Shown here in pieces: positions 17,732 through 25,923 of a stretch of 64,000 bases of DNA. Position 1 is the stretch's first letter. Each line of letters starts with the position of its first letter. The notes under the pieces were generated by a model. That model was not told where the DNA came from. It saw only the letters and a program-made list of their open reading frames with translations, and searched no databases. The position numbers and the translations under genes are program-made. The DNA comes from Clostridium paridis (GTDB taxonomy: Bacteria; Bacillota; Clostridia; Clostridiales; Clostridiaceae): positions 186,001 to 250,000 of the forward strand of contig NZ_JAESWA010000023.1 of the NCBI RefSeq assembly GCF_016765615.1, read 5' to 3'.

Positions 17732-20365
17732 ATGTTAAGATCAATGTATTCAGGTATAGCTGGTATGAAAGCTAACCAAACTAAATTAGATGTTATAGGT
17801 AATAATATATCAAACGTTGGAACAACAGCTTTTAAAGCTTCAAGAGCAACATTCCAAGACACTTTATATCAAACAGTTAAATCTTCAATGTCACCAAACA
17901 ATAACCAAGGTGGAGTTAATGCTCAACAAGTAGGTTTAGGTGTTCAACTTGCAAGTATTGATACTATCATGACTAACGGTATGATGCAACCTACAGGAAG
18001 AGCATTAGATGTTGCTATAGATGGAGATGGATTCTTCATGGTTAGTAGCGGACCTACAGTATTTGGCGATAAAACATTACAAGTAAGCCAAAGAGCTGGA
18101 GCACATAACATAACAGAACAATCACTTGCAACATCAGGTTCTCAACTTATGTACTCTAGAGATGGAGCATTTGTACTTGATGAAGAAGGTAATCTTCTTA
18201 CTGCAGATGGATATAGAGTAATGGGTTACTCTCTAACAAACGATGATAATGGAATAGATGCATCAGGATTATCACCAGCAGAGGAATCAATTGGAGACCT
18301 TAATTTCTCCTTCGGACCAGGATCACAACTTAATGGCTACAGCATAGCATTAGGTGAAGTTGGACCAGGTACTGTAACTTCAGCTACAGTAGACAAAGTA
18401 AGTAAAAAGATAATTTTAAGTGGAGATTTTTCTACAAATTCAACTTTAAATTCAGATCAAGTGGAATCAGCTCTTAATAAAGGTATATCAGCAGCAGGTA
18501 TATCACAAAGAATTAATGTAAAAGGAAATATACCAAGATATGCTAACTTAGGTAGTGATCAAATTCTTGGAGGATCTGATGATACAGCTCCAAGTTCACT
18601 TAATTTCTTAGGTGTTAATTTTAAGTTTGAACCAGGTTCTAAATTAAATGGATATTCCTTTAAATTAGGAAAGGTATCAGATCCATCTACAACTGCAGAT
18701 ATTACTGGAAAAGTAATTACAATTAATGGAGACTTTTCAAATGGAACAGTAACTGCATTAGATATTATAAACGCAGTAAATACTAAACTTGATTCAGTTG
18801 GTGGGTTCAATAAACTTTCTACTGATTATACAGGTTCAGTAACAAGTGGATTATCACAACTTAAAGATACCTTTGATAGTACAGGTAATAATGGAAGTGC
18901 ACCAACAGCAGTAACTGCAGCAGGATATGGGATTACTTTCACAGGAAAAAGTTCAGCTTTAAATGGATTTAAAATAACAGTTGCTGATGATAAAACAAAA
19001 ACTCCAAGTGTAACAGTAGATAGAAGTCAAAATACTATTACTATAGTTGGAGATTTAGCTGGAGCTGGTGTAAATTCAGGAACTCCATATAGTGCAGCAC
19101 AGCTTCAAACTGACTTAAATAATAAATTAAAACAAAGTGGAATAGATCCAACAGTATTAACTACAACTGTAGGAGGAAGCTTTACAGGAGCAGCAAGTTC
19201 AACTACTACTGTAACTGTTGACAATGCAGGTAAAGAATTTACAGCACCTACAACAGTAGATTTCCTTGGCTTAAAAGTAACTTTGCCAAAAGGCTCAACT
19301 TTTAATGGATATACTATTAAAGCAGGTGACTTAAATGCAACAGTAACAAATGTTACTGTGGATACAGCAACAAACACAATAACAGTTGATGGACCATTCT
19401 TACAAGGAACTGTAACAGCAACTGATCTTGCAAATCAATTAAATTCAAAGCTTACACCAGCACCAGTAGCACCAAATTTAGCTACAGTAACAGGAAACTT
19501 AACATCACTTTCATATCAATCAGATATAATTGATGGTGGTTCTGATTTAAAAGCACCAGGAACTGTAACAGTAGATGGTATGACATTCGCACCAGTTCCA
19601 GGAGGTTCTTTAAATGGATACACAGTAAGAATGGGAACTGTAACTGCAGGAACTAAAACAAGTGCTGATGTAGATGAAAAATCTAAGACAATCACAATTA
19701 ATGGTGATTTCCAAACATTTGGAGCTACTGATGTAGCAACAATACAAAATGCTGTTAAAAAGGCACTAGCTGGAAAGAGTATTTCTCAAGGAATTACTGT
19801 TTCAGGAGTACCAGGATTAGTACAAGGAGAAACTCAAAGAACAAGTGGGGGTACTCCAGTACAAAGTATTGATACTGATGGAGCAATAGAATATGTTGAT
19901 GGAACAAAGGATCTTAAAGCATATGATGAAAAGCTTAAAACTTTAAGAATCCCAGAAAGTGTTAAGGTTCCAGGAACTAATGAAACTAAAAAAGTTAAGT
20001 CTTACACAATAGATAAAACTGGAGTAATTAAAGCAGTTCTTGAAGATGGATCCGTTGCAGCACTTGGTCAAATAGCAATTGCCGGATTTAAAAACCCAGA
20101 AGGTTTAAGTAAATTAGGTAAGAATCTATATGCACAATCAGCAAACTCTGGAGAAGCAACAATAAAGAGTGGATTAGAAACAAAGGGTGAGGATAACTCA
20201 CAAGGTTTTGGAGATACTGTACAAGGGATGCTTGAAATGTCAAATGTTGACTTAGCAGAACAATTTACTAACATGATTGTTACAAATAGAGCATTCCAAG
20301 CTAGTGGAAAGATGATTACTACTGGTGATGAAGTTCTACAAGATATAATTAACCTAAAAAGATAA
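17732..20365 (+). CDS. flgE: Flagellar hook protein FlgE with five tandem insert repeats
   Basis: 877 aa, about twice the usual FlgE length. The N-terminus (MLRSMYSGIAGMKANQTKLD, NNISNVGT) and C-terminus (MLEMSNVDLAEQFTNMIVTN, FQASGKMITTGDEVL) are standard hook coils. Between about residues 185 and 705 lie five diverged copies of a beta-rich unit with the pattern 'phi-x-F-x-x-G-S-x-L-N-G-Y' followed by a 'I-T-I-x-G-D-F' strand, starting near residues 186, 289, 399, 508 and 611 (period about 105). These resemble flagellin/hook IN-type repeats and would enlarge the hook surface domain. AGG ribosome site is in a foldable leader. Confidence 0.95.
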   Translation: MLRSMYSGIAGMKANQTKLDVIGNNISNVGTTAFKASRATFQDTLYQTVKSSMSPNNNQGGVNAQQVGLGVQLASIDTIMTNGMMQPTGRALDVAIDGDGFFMVSSGPTVFGDKTLQVSQRAGAHNITEQSLATSGSQLMYSRDGAFVLDEEGNLLTADGYRVMGYSLTNDDNGIDASGLSPAEESIGDLNFSFGPGSQLNGYSIALGEVGPGTVTSATVDKVSKKIILSGDFSTNSTLNSDQVESALNKGISAAGISQRINVKGNIPRYANLGSDQILGGSDDTAPSSLNFLGVNFKFEPGSKLNGYSFKLGKVSDPSTTADITGKVITINGDFSNGTVTALDIINAVNTKLDSVGGFNKLSTDYTGSVTSGLSQLKDTFDSTGNNGSAPTAVTAAGYGITFTGKSSALNGFKITVADDKTKTPSVTVDRSQNTITIVGDLAGAGVNSGTPYSAAQLQTDLNNKLKQSGIDPTVLTTTVGGSFTGAASSTTTVTVDNAGKEFTAPTTVDFLGLKVTLPKGSTFNGYTIKAGDLNATVTNVTVDTATNTITVDGPFLQGTVTATDLANQLNSKLTPAPVAPNLATVTGNLTSLSYQSDIIDGGSDLKAPGTVTVDGMTFAPVPGGSLNGYTVRMGTVTAGTKTSADVDEKSKTITINGDFQTFGATDVATIQNAVKKALAGKSISQGITVSGVPGLVQGETQRTSGGTPVQSIDTDGAIEYVDGTKDLKAYDEKLKTLRIPESVKVPGTNETKKVKSYTIDKTGVIKAVLEDGSVAALGQIAIAGFKNPEGLSKLGKNLYAQSANSGEATIKSGLETKGEDNSQGFGDTVQGMLEMSNVDLAEQFTNMIVTNRAFQASGKMITTGDEVLQDIINLKR
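18290..19850 (+). repeat. Five tandem protein-level repeats inside flgE
   Basis: Each unit of about 310-330 bases encodes a G-S-x-L-N-G-Y turn (PGSQLNGYS, PGSKLNGYS, KSSALNGFK, KGSTFNGYT, GGSLNGYT) followed by a valine/threonine strand and a GDF- or GDL-type strand, then a helix with NxKL-like ending. Identity is clear in protein and weak in DNA, so the duplications are old. Confidence 0.8.
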
Positions 20366-20374
20366 AAATTAGAC

Positions 20375-20409
20375 TATTAGGGAGCTTCTCTTTGAGAAGC
20401 TCACTAATA
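20375..20409 (+). terminator. Intercistronic hairpin between flgE and flbD (no T-run)
   Basis: TATTAG (20375-20380) pairs with CTAATA (20404-20409), and GAGCTTCTC (20382-20390) pairs with GAGAAGCTC (20394-20402) around a TTT loop, with one internal mismatch. No T-run follows, so it is more likely a message-processing or 3'-end protecting structure for the highly expressed flgE segment than a full terminator. Confidence 0.6.
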
Positions 20410-20424
20410 TAAATTGGAGGAATT

Positions 20425-20616
20425 ATGATAAAGTTAACTGGTATGAATGGAAAAGATTTTCTTCTTAATGCTGATCATATTGAAAAAGTAGAAGAAGTTC
20501 CTGAAACTTTAATAACATTAACCAATGGAAGAAAGTACATAGTGTTGCAATCTACAGAAGAATTAGTTGATGAAGTAATAAAATATAAAAATAAGATATT
20601 CAACATAAAGATCTAG
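20425..20616 (+). CDS. flbD: FlbD-family flagellar protein
   Basis: 63 aa; KLTGMNGKDFLLNADHIEKVEEVPETLI and LTNGRKYIV are the full family pattern (shown in pieces: LTGMNGKDFLLNADHIE, PETLITLTNG). FlbD-like proteins are invariably encoded between flgE and motA in clostridia and bacilli (swarming-related SwrD in Bacillus subtilis raises motor torque). Ribosome site GGAGG; motA starts 13 bases downstream. Confidence 0.9.
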   Translation: MIKLTGMNGKDFLLNADHIEKVEEVPETLITLTNGRKYIVLQSTEELVDEVIKYKNKIFNIKI

Positions 20617-20629
20617 GAGGCGCAAATTG

Positions 20630-21442
20630 ATGAAAAAATCAGATAACCTAACTTTCATTGGGCTTATCCTAGGTGCAATTGTACTGATCTTAGGGATGGC
20701 CATAGGAGGAAATAGTTTACTGATATTTTTGAATATACCAGCTTTATTTATAACTGTAGGTGGGTCAATTGCAGCATTATTCGTAAATTATTCAGTAGCA
20801 GAAATAAAAGATATAGGGAAATTATTTGGCCAATCGCTAAAAGAGAACAAATTTACAGGAGTAGACCTTATTATACAATTTTCTCATTTCTCTAAAAAAG
20901 CTAGAAAAGAAGGATTGTTATCGTTAGAAAACGATATAGCTATACTAGAGGATGACTTTATGAAGAAAGGTCTTCAAATGGTAGTGGATGGGTTTGAAGC
21001 TGATACCATCAAAGAAATTTTAGAACTTGAAATTGATGAATTGGAGAACAGACAAGAAAAGGGAGCTACTATTTTTAAAGCCTGGGGAAGTTATGCACCA
21101 GCTTTCGGAATGATAGGTACTCTTATTGGGTTAATCCAGATGTTAGCTGGACTAAATGATTTAAACACAATTGCATCTGGAATGGCAAAAGCATTAGTTT
21201 CAACATTTTATGGTGCAATAATTGCATACTTATTCTGTAATCCAATTTCACAAAATCTTTTAGTTAAAAGTTCTAAAGAAGCGTCCTTTAGAGGGATGAT
21301 TCTTGAAGGGATTCTTTCAATCCAAGAAGGAGTAAATCCTAGAATAATTGAAGAAAAATTAAGCACTTATTTATCACAAAAAGACAGATTAGAATATTTA
21401 AGATGGAGTTCTTCGATAGAAGGAGAGAGTCTAAATGGTTAG
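20630..21442 (+). CDS. motA: Flagellar stator subunit MotA
   Basis: 270 aa with four membrane segments (two near residues 6-50, two near 145-200) and the cytoplasmic loop between. APAFGMIGTLIGLIQML contains the functionally important proline of the third segment and GMAKALVSTFYGAIIAY follows. ATG 20630 is nine bases from AGGAGG; the TTG three bases earlier is the alternative. It forms the stator ring with MotB, whose start overlaps its end by eight bases. Confidence 0.93.
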   Translation: MKKSDNLTFIGLILGAIVLILGMAIGGNSLLIFLNIPALFITVGGSIAALFVNYSVAEIKDIGKLFGQSLKENKFTGVDLIIQFSHFSKKARKEGLLSLENDIAILEDDFMKKGLQMVVDGFEADTIKEILELEIDELENRQEKGATIFKAWGSYAPAFGMIGTLIGLIQMLAGLNDLNTIASGMAKALVSTFYGAIIAYLFCNPISQNLLVKSSKEASFRGMILEGILSIQEGVNPRIIEEKLSTYLSQKDRLEYLRWSSSIEGESLNG

Positions 21443-22166
21443 AAAAAGAAAAAATAGAGGTGGACAGTTGAGTGGTGATGAATGGTTAGGAACATTTTCA
21501 CACACAATAACGATAGTACTAATATTTTTTATACTTCTATTTTCATTTTCGTCAGTAAATGAAAATAAATTAAAAGGAGTTTCAGAAGCACTCAATAATA
21601 TTGTTAATGGCGGAGGAACTAATATTTTATCAAATAATCAAAGTACTCCAGAAAGTGACAAAGTAGACACATCTAAAGTTATGACAGAAGATACCTCATC
21701 TGTAAATACAAATAAACAAATGCTTAGCAAGGTAAATGATTTTATTAAAGAGAACAACCTTGGGAGTGTAACAGAGATAAAAAGTGACAAGAGAGGAATT
21801 ACCATAGACCTTAAGGATACAATATTATTTGAATCTGAAAAGGCTGATTTAATTCCAGAGAGTAAGAATATTTTAGATAAATTGAGTACACTTTTATCAT
21901 CAATTAATAATGAGATTATTATTGAAGGTCATACAGATAATGTACCAATTAACAATTATAAGTTTTCATCAAATTGGGAATTGTCTTCTATAAGAGCTGT
22001 TAATATTGTTAGATATTTTACTGAAGTAAAAAAACTTGAACCATCAAGGTTTCAAGCATCTGGATATGGTGAATTTAGACCTTTAGTAGATAATTCAACA
22101 CCAGAAAATAGAGCGAAAAATAGAAGGGTAGATATTTTGATAGTTGCAACTAGTAAAGGAGAGTAA
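21435..22166 (+). CDS. motB: Flagellar stator subunit MotB, ion-binding Asp replaced by His
   Basis: 243 aa: one membrane helix (residues 17-36) and a C-terminal OmpA-like peptidoglycan-binding domain (IIIEGHTDNVPI, LSSIRAVNIVRYF, NRRVDILI). In MotB the helix begins W-L-x-T-Y-A-D, with Asp carrying the ion. Here it reads WLGTFSHTITIVL, with His23 (codon CAC at 21501) exactly at that place; a single G-to-C change from GAC would do it. All else is intact. Such a stator should not conduct protons normally unless another residue substitutes. Confidence 0.92.
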   Translation: MVRKRKNRGGQLSGDEWLGTFSHTITIVLIFFILLFSFSSVNENKLKGVSEALNNIVNGGGTNILSNNQSTPESDKVDTSKVMTEDTSSVNTNKQMLSKVNDFIKENNLGSVTEIKSDKRGITIDLKDTILFESEKADLIPESKNILDKLSTLLSSINNEIIIEGHTDNVPINNYKFSSNWELSSIRAVNIVRYFTEVKKLEPSRFQASGYGEFRPLVDNSTPENRAKNRRVDILIVATSKGE

Positions 22167-22172
22167 GGGATT

Positions 22173-22631
22173 ATGGCAGAGAAAGAGAAAAAAGACAAGA
22201 AAGAGAAAAATGGTGGAAAAGGCAAATTTTTAATATTAGTGATTTTAATTGTTGCAGTGGCAGGAGCTGGAACATTTGGGGGAGTTTATTTTTACATGAA
22301 ATCCCATGGAGCGGCTGCTGAAAAGACCGTTGAAACAACTTCATTTGAACTAAGTAAAGAAGGCCAATTAATTAATCTTAAAGACAAAAGATATGTTAAA
22401 GTTAAGGTAACTCTTGTATATGATATTAAGAATACAAAATTGGCAGAAGAACTTACAACTAAGACACCGATAATTAAAGACAGAATAATTAACATTTTTA
22501 ACTCTAAGACTGCAGATGAAGCATTATCTAATAAAGTAGCAATTCAAAAAGAATTATTGAAACCAATTAATGCAGAGTTAACTAAGGGACAAATTATTGA
22601 AGTTGTCTTTGATGATTTTGTAGTTCAATAA
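22173..22631 (+). CDS. fliL: Flagellar basal body-associated protein FliL
   Basis: 152 aa. A lysine-rich cytoplasmic N-terminus, one membrane helix (about residues 18-40, FLILVILIVAVAGAGTF) and a periplasmic/extracellular domain with the typical FliL ending in which VEVVFDDFVVQ-like strands close the fold (here IIEVVFDDFVVQ). FliL surrounds and supports MotA/MotB. Follows motB by six bases with AAGGAGAG upstream. Confidence 0.9.
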   Translation: MAEKEKKDKKEKNGGKGKFLILVILIVAVAGAGTFGGVYFYMKSHGAAAEKTVETTSFELSKEGQLINLKDKRYVKVKVTLVYDIKNTKLAEELTTKTPIIKDRIINIFNSKTADEALSNKVAIQKELLKPINAELTKGQIIEVVFDDFVVQ

Positions 22632-22643
22632 AAGGGAGATAAA

Positions 22644-23036
22644 ATGACTGATACAATTGAATTAGTATTTAGATTAGCTATTGTATTACCATTAATATTA
22701 TTTTTACTAATAATAACATTAAGATTTATAAATAAAAAATCAAACACTTTAACTAATGGAAGATATCTTAATGTAGTTGAAAGAATTCAAATTAGTAAGG
22801 AATGTTATATAACTATTGTAAAGATGGGAGAAGTAGGGTTTGTTATGGCTGTTTCCCCGGGAAATACTGCAGTAGTAAAAGAATTATCAAAAGAAGAATT
22901 AGAAAGTATCATGAGAGATAAAAAACAATCTCAGCAAGAACTTATAGATACATATCAGAAGTACGTATTAGCTTGTTCAGATACATTAAAGGATAAATTT
23001 AAGAAATTTAGAGATAGAGGACGAGGCAATGAATAA
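22644..23036 (+). CDS. fliO: Flagellar export protein FliO
   Basis: 130 aa, one N-terminal membrane helix (residues 6-27, LVFRLAIVLPLILFLLIITL) and a small cytoplasmic domain with LNVVERIQISKECYITIVKMG, which matches the FliO/FliZ family core (GLNVVERxxLGKD-like). FliO chaperones assembly of the FliP ring. It overlaps fliP by eight bases. Confidence 0.87.
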   Translation: MTDTIELVFRLAIVLPLILFLLIITLRFINKKSNTLTNGRYLNVVERIQISKECYITIVKMGEVGFVMAVSPGNTAVVKELSKEELESIMRDKKQSQQELIDTYQKYVLACSDTLKDKFKKFRDRGRGNE

Positions 23037-23784
23037 GAAAAGAGTTTTTAAATATTTACTAGTTTTTTTTGCAATATTTTTAACATTTAATAATAAGGTT
23101 TTAGCAGCTGAACCTCAGTTTAATGTATCTGTTAATCCTGGTACTACTCCAACTGATTTTGTAACAGATATAAAGTTACTTATTTTCTTAACAATTTTGA
23201 CATTATTACCTTCATTTATAGTTATGGTAACATCATTTACAAGAATTGCAGTGGTATTATCATTTCTGAAAAATGCATTAGGTGTTCAGCAGGCTATACC
23301 ATCACAAGTTATGGTTGGACTCACCTTATTTTTAACATTATTCATAATGCAGCCCGTATATACGGATATAAATGCAAATGCACTTCAACCTTATATGCAG
23401 AGTAAAATTACACAACAGCAAGCTATTGACGCAGGGTCAAAACCTTTAAGGGAATTTATGTTAAAACAAACTAGGCAAAAGGATTTGAAGCTATTTATTG
23501 AAACTTCAAAACTTGATCAAACTAAAATTGATAAGGATAATGTTCCACTTTATGTAGTGATACCTGCATTTGTTATTAGTGAGCTAAAAACTGCATTCCA
23601 AATAGGATTCTTGATTTTCTTACCATTCTTAATAATTGATATGGTAGTAGCATCAGTTCTTATGTCCATGGGTATGTTTATGTTACCACCAGTAATGGTG
23701 TCCTTACCATTTAAATTATTACTATTTGCAATGGTTGATGGATGGTATTTAGTTGTTAAATCTCTAATTATGAGTTTCTCGTGA
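23029..23784 (+). CDS. fliP: Flagellar export gate protein FliP
   Basis: 251 aa with a cleavable-type signal peptide (KYLLVFFAIFLTF... ending LAAEP) and the family words MVTSFTRIAVVLSFL, GLTLFLTLF, PLYVVIPAFVISELKTAFQIG and the final VDGWYLVVKSL. Five FliP subunits form the core of the FliPQR gate. The start codon overlaps fliO. Confidence 0.97.
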   Translation: MNKKRVFKYLLVFFAIFLTFNNKVLAAEPQFNVSVNPGTTPTDFVTDIKLLIFLTILTLLPSFIVMVTSFTRIAVVLSFLKNALGVQQAIPSQVMVGLTLFLTLFIMQPVYTDINANALQPYMQSKITQQQAIDAGSKPLREFMLKQTRQKDLKLFIETSKLDQTKIDKDNVPLYVVIPAFVISELKTAFQIGFLIFLPFLIIDMVVASVLMSMGMFMLPPVMVSLPFKLLLFAMVDGWYLVVKSLIMSFS

Positions 23785-23793
23785 GGTGTATAA

Positions 23794-24063
23794 ATGAGTG
23801 AAACAATGGTTTTAGGAATAGTAAAAGATACATTAGTTACTGCCCTTAAGGTATCTGCTCCATTTTTGGTAGTAGCACTTGTAGTTGGATTAATAATAAG
23901 TATTATTCAGGCTACAACGCAGATACAAGAACAAACATTGACTTTTGTTCCTAAATTAGTTGCTATTGCAGCTGTAGGATTAATTTTAGGTAGTTGGGTT
24001 TTACATCAACTTCTTAGTTTTACGGAGAGAATATTTGAAATAATTGCAACAGTTGCAAAATAG
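23794..24063 (+). CDS. fliQ: Flagellar export gate protein FliQ
   Basis: 89 aa with two membrane helices. LKVSAPFLVVALVVGLIISI and QATTQIQEQTLTFVPKL are diagnostic for FliQ. Normal length. Nine bases after fliP with a GAGGTG site, and ten bases before fliR-flhB. Confidence 0.97.
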   Translation: MSETMVLGIVKDTLVTALKVSAPFLVVALVVGLIISIIQATTQIQEQTLTFVPKLVAIAAVGLILGSWVLHQLLSFTERIFEIIATVAK

Positions 24064-24073
24064 GAGGAGAATC

Positions 24074-25900
24074 TTGATTAACACAGTATATTTTTTAGCA
24101 ATTTTCTTGATTTTTCTAAGAATAGGTTCTTTTCTTATTATAAGTAGAATATTTTTTCCATCAGGAACACCAAATGTAGTTAAAGTATTTTTTGCATTTA
24201 TTTTATCATATATGATAATAACAGGAATAAATTATGATCAGCTTAAGTCAATTAATGATAATTTTGCGCTGATTTTTAATTGCGTAAATGAAGTAATGAC
24301 TGGAATAATGCTCGGAATTATTGTGAATTTATGTTTTGAATTCATAAAGTTTGCTGGTGCTTGGATGGATATACACATAGGGCTTAGTATGATAAACTTG
24401 TTTGATGTAACATCTCAAAGTACCTCAACTTTGCTTAGCAATATATTTCATTGGATTGCACTAATGGTTTTCTTTTTAATAGATGGACATCATATGTTAA
24501 TAAGGGAATTAATTGAAAGCTTTAATGTTGTGCCGCTAGGGCAAACAATTGTTTACCAAGATACTTTAAATCAAGTATTTTTAGCTTTTAGTAAATATTT
24601 TGTAATAGGTTTGAAAATAGCAATACCAATTGTATTGATAATTATAATTGCAGACCTTTGTATGGGTTTAATTTCTAGAACAGTTCCACAGTTAAATGTT
24701 ATGATACTGGGAATGCCTTTAAAGATATTAGTAGGATTTTTAGCAATAATGGTTGCATTACCAACATTAGTTAAATTTATTATTGGTGCATTTAATGTGT
24801 TGCCTGATATTTTTAAAGGAATTTATGGTGCTGTCCCCATGGTTTTAATCTTTGCAGATGAAAAAACTGAGGAAGCAACCCCTAAGAAGAAAAGTGAATC
24901 TAGAAGAAAAGGTCAAATTGCTCGTAGTAAAGATGTTAATTTATCATTAACGCTACTTGCATGTACATTACTCATATCACTATTAAGTGGGTATATGGCT
25001 AATAATTTTAGAAGTGATATGATTTATTTTCTCAGCGAAAATTTTAATAAGCAGCTTACAGAACTTACTGCAAGAAATTATATCATAACAGCGCTTTATA
25101 GAATTGCAATAAATGCATTACCAATTATTTTACCAATTACAGTAGCAGGGGTAGTGGCATCATTAATGCAAACAGGCTTTTTAATTACTGGTGAATCAAT
25201 AAAACCATCACTAGGGAAGCTAAATCCTTTAAAGGGATTTAAAAATATGTTTTCTAAAAGAAGTTTTTTAGAATTAGGTAAAAATATTATCTTAATAATT
25301 TTAATAGGATATTTAAGCTATAGCTTTGTTATAAATAATTTTAATAGTATATTGAGTATGGGAAGTGTTTATTTACCCTCAATAGGAATAGAGATAAAAT
25401 CGTTAGTAATGGGTATATTTACCAAAGTAACCTTATTGATGATTGCATTGTCTTTAATGGATTATATTCTACAGGTGAGAATATTTAATAAAGAGATGAG
25501 GATGTCAAAACAAGAAGTAAAAGAAGAATATAAGCAAATGGAAGGCGATCCTCAAATTAAGGGTAAAATAAAGCAAAAGCAAAGAGAAATTGCTTCAAGA
25601 AGAATGATGCAAGCTGTTCCAGATGCAACTGTAGTAATTACAAACCCTACACATATAGCAGTTGCATTAAAGTATGAAGAAGGCGGAATGGAAGCTCCTA
25701 AAGTAGTGGCAATGGGTGCAGATCATGTTGCTATAAAAATAAAAGAAATAGCTAAAGAAAATAAAATTCCAATTATAGAGAATAAGCCACTTGCGAGAGC
25801 AATGTTTGATACATTAGATGTTGACTCAGAAGTTCCAGCAGATATGTATCAAGCTATTGCAGAAATTTTAGCTTTGGTATACAAAATGAAAAAGTCGTAG
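24074..25900 (+). CDS. fliR-flhB: Fused flagellar export protein FliR-FlhB
   Basis: 608 aa single polypeptide. Residues 1-258 are FliR (six membrane helices, GAWMDIHIGLSMINLFD, GMPLKILVGFLAIM). From about residue 260 FlhB begins with ADEKTEEATPKKKSESRRKG, has four helices, and carries the NPTH autocleavage site (near residue 523, VVITNPTHIAVALKY) followed by the FlhB C-terminal domain. The start is TTG 24074 right after AGGAGGAG. Fusion of these two genes is a known clostridial trait and no frameshift is seen at the junction. Confidence 0.96.
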   Translation: MINTVYFLAIFLIFLRIGSFLIISRIFFPSGTPNVVKVFFAFILSYMIITGINYDQLKSINDNFALIFNCVNEVMTGIMLGIIVNLCFEFIKFAGAWMDIHIGLSMINLFDVTSQSTSTLLSNIFHWIALMVFFLIDGHHMLIRELIESFNVVPLGQTIVYQDTLNQVFLAFSKYFVIGLKIAIPIVLIIIIADLCMGLISRTVPQLNVMILGMPLKILVGFLAIMVALPTLVKFIIGAFNVLPDIFKGIYGAVPMVLIFADEKTEEATPKKKSESRRKGQIARSKDVNLSLTLLACTLLISLLSGYMANNFRSDMIYFLSENFNKQLTELTARNYIITALYRIAINALPIILPITVAGVVASLMQTGFLITGESIKPSLGKLNPLKGFKNMFSKRSFLELGKNIILIILIGYLSYSFVINNFNSILSMGSVYLPSIGIEIKSLVMGIFTKVTLLMIALSLMDYILQVRIFNKEMRMSKQEVKEEYKQMEGDPQIKGKIKQKQREIASRRMMQAVPDATVVITNPTHIAVALKYEEGGMEAPKVVAMGADHVAIKIKEIAKENKIPIIENKPLARAMFDTLDVDSEVPADMYQAIAEILALVYKMKKS

Positions 25901-25923
25901 TATAAAAGGATGGATGAATATTT

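Noticed and set aside
24044-24046. TTG 24044 as fliR-flhB start
   Set aside because: Lies inside fliQ with no ribosome site; TTG 24074 follows AGGAGGAG at the right distance.
24074-25900. FliR-FlhB as a sequencing-error fusion
   Set aside because: The frame is continuous, both domains are complete, and the fusion is an established clostridial feature.
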